This document shows positions 9,251 through 16,479 of a stretch of 64,000 nucleotides of DNA, one piece after another. The notes beneath the pieces are model-generated. The model ran no database searches. It saw only the letters and a list, made by a program, of their open reading frames with translations, and was not told the origin of the DNA. A program made the position numbers and the translations under genes. Each line of letters starts with the position of its first letter. Position 1 is the first letter of the stretch. Source of the stretch: GCA-2748575 sp965222725 (GTDB lineage Bacteria; Pseudomonadota; Gammaproteobacteria; Pseudomonadales; Ketobacteraceae); contig OZ244969.1 in NCBI GenBank assembly GCA_965222725.1, positions 3,348,001 to 3,412,000 on the forward strand, written 5' to 3'.

Positions 9251-9292
9251 TTGCGCTTTTTTTAGCATTGCCAACAATTCAATGGATCTGAA

Positions 9293-10069
9293 ATGAAAAT
9301 AATTGCCAAGCTGGTTGCGTTCACCCTTTATCTTTTTTTAACAGGCTGCTGGGGCGAAAGCCTGTGTGATGCTTACCATCAAATTCCCGCGCTGGATCGA
9401 AATCTGGATGGGGAAGAGGATTACCTTTATCAGGTAATCGGGGATTCCATACTGGCGTATCACCAGATTAACTGCAAAAGCGTAGGGCATCATTTTGGGT
9501 TTGAAATGAACCAACGCGCACAAACCTATGCGCTCACCGGCGCCAAACTGCATGAAATAGCGGAGCAATATCAACCACCGGCGGACCCGGAATCCGATTA
9601 CGATTACGTGATTATTAACGGTGGCCTGAACGATATTCTGGCCGGCAGCCCGGTAGCGGGTTCCGACACCGCGCCTTGCGACTGCAATGGTGCGGTGAAT
9701 CACGATGCCTGCGTGGCGAAAATTGCCGAATTGCAGCAGGACATGGCGGTACTGATCGAGAACATCCACCAGACATCCACAGCGAATGTCGCTTTGGTCA
9801 CCTATTATCCCGCCGAAACCACAGACTCCTTTATTGGTGCCTGCTTTCCTTATGTGGAACGCCTGAACGATGCCTATCGCTGGTTGGCGCAGCAGGATGA
9901 TCGGGTATCAGTGATTGAAACCTATGGTGCGGATCAGGATGTGATTCAGAAGGTGAATGTCTTCGGCAGAGATAACTACCATCCGGCCCCTGGTGGTTCG
10001 CAGCAGATCGCGGGGCAGTTGGTGGAGCAGCTGGGCCTGAGCATTCCTCAAGAACCTGTGTTGGATTAA
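9293..10069 (+). CDS. SGNH/GDSL-family hydrolase, predicted lipoprotein
   Basis: A 258-residue protein with a lipobox (LFLTGC, C19), so it is probably membrane-anchored in the periplasm or outer membrane. The SGNH blocks are visible: GDS with nucleophile S52 in QVIGDSILAY, the GxND block (GGLNDI, N113) and the C-terminal DxxH pair in DNYHPAPGG (D227, H230). These enzymes hydrolyse esters of lipids or acylated sugars. Several extra cysteines (CDCNG, C near 24 and 58) suggest disulphides in the mature protein. The substrate is not predictable. It has its own promoter-like pair upstream. Confidence 0.88.
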   Translation: MKIIAKLVAFTLYLFLTGCWGESLCDAYHQIPALDRNLDGEEDYLYQVIGDSILAYHQINCKSVGHHFGFEMNQRAQTYALTGAKLHEIAEQYQPPADPESDYDYVIINGGLNDILAGSPVAGSDTAPCDCNGAVNHDACVAKIAELQQDMAVLIENIHQTSTANVALVTYYPAETTDSFIGACFPYVERLNDAYRWLAQQDDRVSVIETYGADQDVIQKVNVFGRDNYHPAPGGSQQIAGQLVEQLGLSIPQEPVLD

Positions 10070-10111
10070 GGTGCCATGCTGGCACAGAATTCGGCTGCTT
10101 AGAGAAATGAG

Positions 10112-10141
10112 CCGGGTCCAGATCCTGAAGCTCTGGCCCGG
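10112..10141 (+). terminator. GC-rich hairpin after the SGNH gene (no U-tract)
   Basis: CCGGG-T-CCAGA (10112-10122) pairs with TCTGG-CCCGG (10132-10141) with one bulged T. It lies 43 bases after the lipoprotein stop and before the next gene on the same strand. Without a T-run it may pause or stabilise the transcript end rather than terminate. Confidence 0.35.
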
Positions 10142-10245
10142 TATTGGAATATCAACAGATCAGGAGCATCCGGTTTTCCCTGCTGCCCGGGATAAGATAT
10201 TCTTCCGGTAACCGTTCATTGTTCCAGGAATCGGATATCCGCTTT

Positions 10246-11016
10246 ATGCCGGTCGCAGCCATCAGCAGGTTATTCTTCATTATGCTCTTTTCCTTTCAGG
10301 ACAATCTGATCTTTTATCCCATTGATCCGAATAATCCCCGCTACGACTATTACCGGGCCAACGAGATTTCTTTGGAATCCCATGGCCACACCTTGCAGGG
10401 CTGGCACTTTGAAAATGAAAACGCCGGCAACCAAAAGGTCCTGCTTTATTTTGGTGGTAATGCAGAAGATGTCACCTTCAACTTTGAAGAGCTGAACCGC
10501 TTTGGTGCCCGGGAATTTTATTTCTTTAACTATCGTGGTTACGGCAAAAGCGGGGGCAAGCCATCCCAGCAGGCTTTATATGAAGATGGTCTGGCCATTC
10601 ATGATGAGCTGGTCAACAGGGGAGTGGACCCGGATAATCTGATCATTCTGGGCCGGAGCCTGGGAGCAGCTGTAGCCACTTATATTACCGCCAACCGGCC
10701 GGTAGGCAGGGTGATTCTGGTCACGCCTTTCGACAGTCTGGAAAACCTGGCCAGCCGCATGTTTCCGTTGCTGCCGGTGAAGTGGATTCTCAATCATCCC
10801 TTTCCCTCTATCCAGTTTGCCCCCGGGATCGACACCCCTTTGTTGATGCTCGTGGCGGCGAAGGACGAAGTGATTCCTACCAGCCATTCGGAAAAGCTGT
10901 TTCAGGCCTGGGGCGGGGAGAAGCACTGGCAACTTTTACAGGGAGTGGGCCATAACAACATCCAGGTTCATCCGGAATACTACCCTGCGATCCATCAATT
11001 TGTGTCAGATCCCTGA
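10246..11016 (+). CDS. Alpha/beta hydrolase (S33/ABHD-like), membrane-anchored
   Basis: An alpha/beta-hydrolase with the nucleophile elbow GRSLGAA, an acid in VAAKDEVIP and a histidine in GVGHNN. It resembles the YfhR/ABHD13-17 group of serine hydrolases. The first 20 residues (MPVAAISRLFFIMLFSFQD) form a signal anchor, after which DNLIFYP matches the family opening. I start at the ATG at 10246 (256 residues). The frame stays open to a TTG at 10144, which would add 34 residues without family resemblance, so the start is uncertain. Substrate unknown. Confidence 0.85.
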   Translation: MPVAAISRLFFIMLFSFQDNLIFYPIDPNNPRYDYYRANEISLESHGHTLQGWHFENENAGNQKVLLYFGGNAEDVTFNFEELNRFGAREFYFFNYRGYGKSGGKPSQQALYEDGLAIHDELVNRGVDPDNLIILGRSLGAAVATYITANRPVGRVILVTPFDSLENLASRMFPLLPVKWILNHPFPSIQFAPGIDTPLLMLVAAKDEVIPTSHSEKLFQAWGGEKHWQLLQGVGHNNIQVHPEYYPAIHQFVSDP

Positions 11017-11051
11017 CGGTGGCTAAAAATTGCGCCAGCTCAATGGAAAAC

Positions 11052-11093
11052 CGGTACTAAAGTGGTAATTTTTGCTGGTTACAAAACTGTAAC
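11052..11093 (+). promoter_or_regulatory. Possible operator elements upstream of the porin operon
   Basis: CGGTACTAAAGTG (11052-11064) is the exact reverse complement of 8634-8646. It is followed by a perfect inverted repeat GTTACA-AAAC-TGTAAC (11078-11093). Both lie upstream of the promoter-like pair at 11151-11180. With a PstS-like protein in the operon a PhoB site might be expected, but the match to the Pho-box repeat is poor. Confidence 0.3.
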
Positions 11094-11150
11094 ATTGTAA
11101 TTATCCCGGTTATGAAACAATGACTTGCGCTTATTTCCTTAAAGTTTTTT

Positions 11151-11180
11151 TGGAATATACAGCTAAACTTGCATAGAATG
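11151..11180 (+). promoter_or_regulatory. Sigma-70-like promoter for the porin operon
   Basis: TTGGAA (11151-11156) and TAGAAT (11175-11180) are separated by 18 bases. They leave a leader of about 90 bases before the porin ATG, which has a good ribosome site (AAAGGAAAG). Confidence 0.4.
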
Positions 11181-11275
11181 CAGATTAACTCCGGCAGGCC
11201 CTGTGTTTGCCTGATTTATTACATCCAATGACTAGAAAAGAATAACCGATTCAATAAACAAAAAGGAAAGCATGC

Positions 11276-12760
11276 ATGGTGAAGCCACAATTCAAATATG
11301 CCTTGCTACCTTTGGCCATTTGTATATCGAGCGGTTCTGTACTTGCGGCGACCAACGCGGAATTAGAACGGCGGCTAGAGGCACAAGAAAAAGAAATCAA
11401 AAAACTTGAACGCAAGCTGAAAGGCACGCGGGGAGCGGTTAAACAAAACCGAAACCGCATCAGTGATATCAGCGACCGCTTCAAGATTAACGGCTTTTTT
11501 ACCGGTGGTTTTGCAGTTAACGACGGCGATCCTGCAGAGCTGGCTATTTACGGTATTGAAGACAACTACAGCACCGCAGCAGTCACCCGGTTGGGTCTGC
11601 AAATGACCTTTGAAGTCACCAAAGATATGAACCTGACAGGTCAGCTGGTGGCGCGTGGTGTGAACGATTACGAAGTGGATGCCGAATGGGCCTACCTGAG
11701 CTGGGATGTCACCAACGACTTTACCGCTCGTATCGGCCGCCAGCGTATTCCTTACTACCTGCTTTCCGAATACCTTGAAGTGGGTTATGCCTACCCATGG
11801 GTAAGACCTCCCATTGAACTGTACAACATTCCTATCAGCTCCACTGATGGTATCGGTTTGCTGTACGACTTTAACCTGGGTGATGTGACCTTCAGTACTC
11901 AGGCTTATGCGGGTGCCGGTACCGGTTATGCGGATCAGCTGGAAGGTGAGTTTACCCTGAACCAGGCCTGGGGTGTTGCCCAGTTTATTGAGTGGAACGA
12001 CTTTACGTTCCGTGTGGGGTATAACACGTCAAACCTGGATGTGAGAAGCATCGATGAAGGTGGTGTTGGTGATAACTTGCTAGGTGGTGTCGACGGGGCT
12101 GTCTCGTTAATCAACAGCGCTCAGGCTCCAGCTATTCAAGCGCTATTGGGCGGTGAGGCTGCACCAGCATTAAGCAGCTTGCCACTGGAAAATATTGATA
12201 CGGAATATGTATCAGCCGCTATCAGCTACGATAACGGTAGTCTTCTGGTAATTGGTGAGATTGCCAACCTGAGTGTGGAAGATTTTGTTCAGCCAGCGGG
12301 CGACGGAGGTTACTTGACCGTAGCTTATCGCTTTGGCGACTGGATGCCGCACGTTACCTATGCGAAGTTCTACACTGATTCCGATTCGGATGAAGAAGTT
12401 GATAAGCTGCTGCCCGGGCTGTCCTATGCAGGGCGCGGGGCTAACGCTCTAATCGGAGCCGGCGCAGACACCGATACTGTTTCCGGTGCTCAACTAGCGG
12501 CATTGGCCGGTGGTTTGCCAACTCTTTACAACCAGGTTGCATTGCTGAAACAGCAGCAAACTTCCTACACATTGGGTTTGACCTACAACATCAACCCAAG
12601 GGTAAAAGCGAAAGTTGAAGCGACGCATTACGAAAACATGGGAACCGTTACCCTGTATGACGGTTCCACAGTTGGCGGTAATGGCCGATTTTCCGGTGAC
12701 CCCGGCGCCATTGATAATCACACCGCTATCTATTCCTTCTCAATCGACGCGGTCTTTTAA
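11276..12760 (+). CDS. Outer membrane porin with N-terminal coiled coil
   Basis: A 494-residue protein with a signal peptide (cleavage near SGSVLAA, residue 25). A charged coiled-coil stretch follows (ELERRLEAQEKEIKKLERKLKG, about residues 29-52). A 16-18 stranded porin-like barrel completes it: DRFKINGFFTGGFAVND, an R/Y-rich channel segment ARIGRQRIPYYLLSEYLEVGYAYPW, and a terminal strand ending ...FSIDAVF. The coiled coil before the barrel resembles periplasmic anchoring or trimerisation segments of OprO/OprP-like and SLH-free porins. It is followed six bases later by a PstS-like protein, so phosphate or another oxyanion is a possible substrate. That is an inference from context. Confidence 0.85.
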   Translation: MVKPQFKYALLPLAICISSGSVLAATNAELERRLEAQEKEIKKLERKLKGTRGAVKQNRNRISDISDRFKINGFFTGGFAVNDGDPAELAIYGIEDNYSTAAVTRLGLQMTFEVTKDMNLTGQLVARGVNDYEVDAEWAYLSWDVTNDFTARIGRQRIPYYLLSEYLEVGYAYPWVRPPIELYNIPISSTDGIGLLYDFNLGDVTFSTQAYAGAGTGYADQLEGEFTLNQAWGVAQFIEWNDFTFRVGYNTSNLDVRSIDEGGVGDNLLGGVDGAVSLINSAQAPAIQALLGGEAAPALSSLPLENIDTEYVSAAISYDNGSLLVIGEIANLSVEDFVQPAGDGGYLTVAYRFGDWMPHVTYAKFYTDSDSDEEVDKLLPGLSYAGRGANALIGAGADTDTVSGAQLAALAGGLPTLYNQVALLKQQQTSYTLGLTYNINPRVKAKVEATHYENMGTVTLYDGSTVGGNGRFSGDPGAIDNHTAIYSFSIDAVF

Positions 12761-12766
12761 GGGGGA

Positions 12767-13204
12767 ATGGACATGACAATAACAAAATACGTAAAGCGAG
12801 CATTAATCGCCGCATCATTTATTGCTGTAACACCGGTCGCGAATGCAGAGATAGCGATTGTGGTAAACCCTGACTCTGGTATGGCTTCGGCTTCCACGGC
12901 AGAAATTTCACAGCTTTTTCTTGGGAAACGCAATGAGATCGACGGCCAGCCGGCCAGGGCGATTGACCAGGAAGAAGGCTCAGCCATTCGTGATGAGTTC
13001 TATCAGAAAGTCGTGGAAAAATCCGGTTCACAGCTGAACGCTTACTGGTCCCGCTTGATCTTTACCGGAAAAGGCATGCCGCCGGACAAGGTACTGGAAG
13101 ACGCCGATGTGATTGACCTGGTATCGGAAGAACCGGACCTGGTGGGTTATGTCAGCCCTAGCGCAGTAACCGAAGCGGTCAAAGTGATTCTGGTGATTCC
13201 ATAA
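12767..13204 (+). CDS. Small PstS-like periplasmic phosphate-binding protein
   Basis: A 145-residue secreted protein with a signal peptide (ending PVANA). It has the opening of phosphate ABC transporter binding proteins: IAIVVNPDSGMASASTAEISQLFLGKRNEIDGQPARAIDQEEGSAIRDEFYQKVV, then WSRLIFTGKGMPP and VGYVSPSAV. It corresponds to one lobe of PstS, about half the usual length. Such single-domain relatives are common next to porins in gammaproteobacteria, and their ability to bind phosphate is unproven. It is co-transcribed with the porin and followed by a terminator. ATG 12773 is an alternative start. Confidence 0.85.
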   Translation: MDMTITKYVKRALIAASFIAVTPVANAEIAIVVNPDSGMASASTAEISQLFLGKRNEIDGQPARAIDQEEGSAIRDEFYQKVVEKSGSQLNAYWSRLIFTGKGMPPDKVLEDADVIDLVSEEPDLVGYVSPSAVTEAVKVILVIP

Positions 13205-13240
13205 CCTTAACTGGTTGAATCCATTGACCAAAAAGACAGA

Positions 13241-13265
13241 AAGGGCAGCGTTTGCTGCCCTTTTT
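13241..13265 (+). terminator. Rho-independent terminator after the porin operon
   Basis: GGGCAGC (13243-13249) and GCTGCCC (13254-13260) form a perfect 7-bp stem with loop GTTT, followed by five T residues. Confidence 0.9.
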
Positions 13266-13444
13266 GCATTCTGTCATAGCTAATAGACTGTATGGTCGAG
13301 TAAAAACAGCAATCTTAACCGGCTACAATTTTTTTGTAGGATGTGTGCACCGCTCAGGGCAACGCAGATCCGAGGGTACATCTGTGTGTCCGCAGTCAAA
13401 TTGAGCCGTTTCAATCGCGTCAAAGTAGAGAGCAGAGAGAGTCT

Positions 13445-15493
13445 ATGAGCCTGACAGTCACCAATACTCACTATCCCAATATGCTGGCACCCCTGGATCT
13501 GGGTTTTACCACCTTGCGCAACCGCGTGTTAATGGGGTCCATGCACACCGGGCTGGAAGACCGCTTTTACAATATCGAAAAGTTGGCTGCCTATTTTGCC
13601 GAACGCGCCCGCGGGGGTGTGGGCCTGATTGTTACCGGCGGTTTTTCCCCTAACCGCCGCGGTGAGTTACTGCCTCTTGCATCCCGGATGGAAAACAAGG
13701 TAACGGCATTGTTGCACCGCCGCATTACCAGTCAGGTGCACAACGAAGGCGGCAAAATCTGCCTTCAGTTACTGCACGCCGGCCGCTACGGTTATACGCC
13801 TTACAGCCTGTCGCCTTCCGGCATCAAGTCGCCCATTACACCGTTCAAGCCCGGCAAAATGAGCGCCAAGCAAGTAGAAGGCACTATCGATGACTTTGCC
13901 CGTTCTGCGGAGCTGGCAAAGTTTGCCGGTTATGACGGCGTGGAAATCATGGGCTCAGAAGGTTACCTGATTAACCAGTTCCTGTGTGAGCGCACCAATC
14001 AGCGGGACGACAAATGGGGCGGCAGCCCCGAAAACCGCATGCGCTTTGCCATAGAAACCGTGCGCAGAACCCGCCAAGCCGTTGGCCGTAACTTTATTAT
14101 TGTTTATCGCATGTCCTTGATGGATCTGGTGGAAGGCGGTCAGGAATGGCAGGACGTAGTGACACTGGCCAAACAGATCGAAGCGGCCGGTGCCACCATT
14201 ATCAACACCGGCATTGGCTGGCACGAAGCCCGCATCCCCACCATTGTGACATCGGTTCCCCGTGGTGCGTTCAGTTTTGCCAGTGGCCGACTGAAGCAGG
14301 AAGTGTCCATTCCCGTGTGTGCCAGCAACCGGATTAACACGCCGGAGCTGGCGGAAAATATTATCGCCAGTGGCGATGCCGATATGGTGTCCATGGCGCG
14401 CCCCTTGCTGGCGGATGCCTTCTTCGTGGAAAAAGCGATGAATGGCCGGGCCGATGAAATCAACACCTGTATCGCCTGTAATCAGGCCTGTCTGGATCAT
14501 ACCTTCCAGGCCAAACGTGCATCCTGCCTGGTAAACCCCAGAGCCTGTCACGAACTGGAACTGCGCTACCTGCCAACGCAAAATAAAAAGCGTGTTGCCG
14601 TGGTGGGCGCCGGGCCTGCGGGCATGGCCGCATCCACCGTGGCCGCCGAGAGGGGCCATGATGTCACCCTGTATGAAGCCAGCGATAAAATCGGTGGCCA
14701 GTTCAATATTGCCAAGCAGATTCCCGGCAAAGAGGACTTTAACGAAACCCTGCGCTATTTCGGCCGCATGATTGAAAAGCTCGGTGTGAACCTGCAACTC
14801 AATCACCCGGTAACCGCACAGGAACTGATGGATGCCGGTTATGACGAAGTGATTATTGCCACGGGCATTATGCCCCGCACGCCGGGAATCCCCGGTGTTG
14901 ATCATGAAAAAGTGCTGTCTTATCTGGATGTGCTGGTAGATAAAAAGCCGGTGGGCCAGAAAGTGGCGGTGATTGGTGCCGGCGGTATCGGTTTTGATGT
15001 GAGCGAATACCTGGTGCACAAGCATTCCGATAACGAGCTGGAGCAGTGGTACAAGGAGTGGGGCGTGGATACCTCTCTCACGCATCGCTCTGCCATGACC
15101 GAGCCACAGGTATTGCCGCCAGAAAGGGAAATTTACCTGCTGCAACGTAAAACCAGTGGTGTGGGTGCCGGGCTGGGTAAAACCAGCGGCTGGGTTCACC
15201 GTGCCACCCTGAAAAAGAAAAACGTGCAGATGATTCCCGGTGTATCCTATGAACTGATTGATGATCAGGGCCTGCACATTACTGTGAACGGCGAATCCCG
15301 TTTGCTGGAAGTGGACAACGTAATTATCTGTGCCGGTCAGGAACCGCGCCGCACCCTGGCAGACGAGTTGAGCAGCCTGGGTGCAGCCAGCAAAGGCGTG
15401 CAGGTGCGCGTCATTGGTGGTGCCGATGTGGCAGCAGAACTGGATGCCAAGCGAGCCATCAATCAGGGCTCCAGATTGGCAGCCGAAATATAG
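13445..15493 (+). CDS. fadH: NADPH-dependent 2,4-dienoyl-CoA reductase
   Basis: A 682-residue protein (E. coli FadH has 672). It removes the 4,5 double bond problem in beta-oxidation of unsaturated fatty acids by reducing 2,4-dienoyl-CoA. Residues 1-330 form an Old-Yellow-Enzyme-like FMN barrel. C342, C345, C349 and C361 (CxxCx3Cx11C) are the 4Fe-4S ligands, with the same spacing as E. coli. GAGPAGMAAS then starts the FAD domain and GAGGIGFDVSEYL the NADPH domain. The open frame extends upstream to 13343, but the family starts at MSLTVTNTHYPN, which has an AGAGAG ribosome site. Confidence 0.96.
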   Translation: MSLTVTNTHYPNMLAPLDLGFTTLRNRVLMGSMHTGLEDRFYNIEKLAAYFAERARGGVGLIVTGGFSPNRRGELLPLASRMENKVTALLHRRITSQVHNEGGKICLQLLHAGRYGYTPYSLSPSGIKSPITPFKPGKMSAKQVEGTIDDFARSAELAKFAGYDGVEIMGSEGYLINQFLCERTNQRDDKWGGSPENRMRFAIETVRRTRQAVGRNFIIVYRMSLMDLVEGGQEWQDVVTLAKQIEAAGATIINTGIGWHEARIPTIVTSVPRGAFSFASGRLKQEVSIPVCASNRINTPELAENIIASGDADMVSMARPLLADAFFVEKAMNGRADEINTCIACNQACLDHTFQAKRASCLVNPRACHELELRYLPTQNKKRVAVVGAGPAGMAASTVAAERGHDVTLYEASDKIGGQFNIAKQIPGKEDFNETLRYFGRMIEKLGVNLQLNHPVTAQELMDAGYDEVIIATGIMPRTPGIPGVDHEKVLSYLDVLVDKKPVGQKVAVIGAGGIGFDVSEYLVHKHSDNELEQWYKEWGVDTSLTHRSAMTEPQVLPPEREIYLLQRKTSGVGAGLGKTSGWVHRATLKKKNVQMIPGVSYELIDDQGLHITVNGESRLLEVDNVIICAGQEPRRTLADELSSLGAASKGVQVRVIGGADVAAELDAKRAINQGSRLAAEI

Positions 15494-15511
15494 GATGGCT
15501 TAAAACAAGGA

Positions 15512-15547
15512 AAGGGCGATGAGCAAATTCATCGCCCTTCTTTTTTT
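15512..15547 (+). terminator. Rho-independent terminator after fadH, overlapping the end of the Ada-like gene
   Basis: AAGGGCGATGA (15512-15522) and TCATCGCCCTT (15529-15539) form a perfect 11-bp stem, followed by C and seven T residues. The stem's right arm contains the TGA and last codons of the convergent Ada-like gene. The hairpin can also form on the other strand, but no strong T-run follows it there. Confidence 0.88.
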
Positions 15548-16377
15548 GCCTGCTCCCAACCAATAATGGCCTGCTTGCGGGCCGTACCCCAGCGGTACTG
15601 ATGAATCTCCCCGGTTTTACGAATCACCCGGTGGCAGGGAATCAGAAACGCCACCGGGTTTTTCCCCACGGCCGTACCCACGGCACGCACCCCTTTGGGG
15701 TTATCAATCTGCCGGGCAATGTGTTCGTAAGTGGTCAGCTTTCCTAACGGCAGATTCAGTAAGGCTTCCCACACCTTGAGTTGAAAATTGGTGCCTTTTA
15801 ACACCAGGTGCAACGGTTTTTGATGTTCTGCCAGGGAGAATATGCTGTCCACCCAATCAGACACCGCCCCCGGATCCTCAATGCGGTTGGCCAGTTGCCA
15901 CTCGTGCTCAAATTCCTTTTGTATCTGGTCGCGGTTTTGGTCGTCTGCAAATGCCATTTTGCAGATGCCGCGATCCGTGGCGGCAATAAAGCACAGCCCA
16001 AAAGGGGTAGGGTGGTAGCCATAGCGAATTGTCAGATCATGGCCTTTGCGCTGGTATTCCCCGGGGGTGATGGCCTCGCAGGTTACCATTAAATCGTAGA
16101 CCCGGCTTTTGGTGCTGAGCCCGCTGACAAATGCCGCTTCCTCAACCGTGTTAGCGGTGAGTACGGATTTCACATGTTCCTTGGTGAGGTATTGCAGGAA
16201 ACGTTTGGGAGACACTCCCGCCCAGCGGCTGAACACTTTCTGAAAATGCTGTTCATTGGTGTGCACCTGCCGGGCAATGGTTTTCAGGTCCGGCTGGCCA
16301 TCGGCGTGCTCGCTGATATAGGCAATGGCCCTGGCAACCTGTTCGTAATCCCGTGACTGAATCTGAAAATCGTTCAC
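15529..16377 (-). CDS. AraC-type regulator fused to O6-methylguanine-DNA methyltransferase (Ada-like)
   Basis: A 282-residue, two-domain protein. Residues about 10-100 are an AraC-type helix-turn-helix region (IARQVHTNEQHFQKVFSRWAGVSPKRFLQYL). Residues about 115-275 are the alkyltransferase domain with the acceptor cysteine in PCHRVI (C248). It should transfer methyl groups from O6-methylguanine to itself and may also bind DNA as a regulator. The N-terminal zinc domain of E. coli Ada, which senses methyl-phosphotriesters, is absent, so activation by that route is not expected. It lies downstream of and convergent with fadH. Confidence 0.92.
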   Translation of the reverse strand: MNDFQIQSRDYEQVARAIAYISEHADGQPDLKTIARQVHTNEQHFQKVFSRWAGVSPKRFLQYLTKEHVKSVLTANTVEEAAFVSGLSTKSRVYDLMVTCEAITPGEYQRKGHDLTIRYGYHPTPFGLCFIAATDRGICKMAFADDQNRDQIQKEFEHEWQLANRIEDPGAVSDWVDSIFSLAEHQKPLHLVLKGTNFQLKVWEALLNLPLGKLTTYEHIARQIDNPKGVRAVGTAVGKNPVAFLIPCHRVIRKTGEIHQYRWGTARKQAIIGWEQAKKEGR

Positions 16378-16479
16378 TGAATGTTCTCCCTTGATTCAGG
16401 CCCATAGTACCCGCTTGCTATTAGCCTGTCGGCCCGAAAATTGAGTTTCTGCCCTATACCCTGGCCTGTGCTAGTCTGA

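Larger units (their letters stand above)
8497..9292. other. Gene-free region holding a candidate small RNA and a promoter
   Basis: There are 796 bases without a supported protein gene. 8497-8700 is A/T-rich and contains two copies of the core ACTTTAGTA (8570-8578, 8635-8643). 8745-8905 is a run of hairpins ending in a strong terminator. 8906-9200 holds nothing I recognise. 9223-9250 is a promoter-like pair before the lipoprotein gene. The minus-strand open frame at 8994-9194 looks accidental. Confidence 0.6.

Noticed and set aside
11075..11100. PhoB box before the porin/PstS-like operon
   Set aside because: CTG-initiated units are present but do not match the 11-bp Pho-box direct repeat well enough; the clearer feature is an inverted repeat.
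13955..15277. 440-codon minus-strand frame opposite fadH
   Set aside because: Shadow of fadH; His/Gln/Gly-rich composition typical of reverse frames in GC-rich genes.
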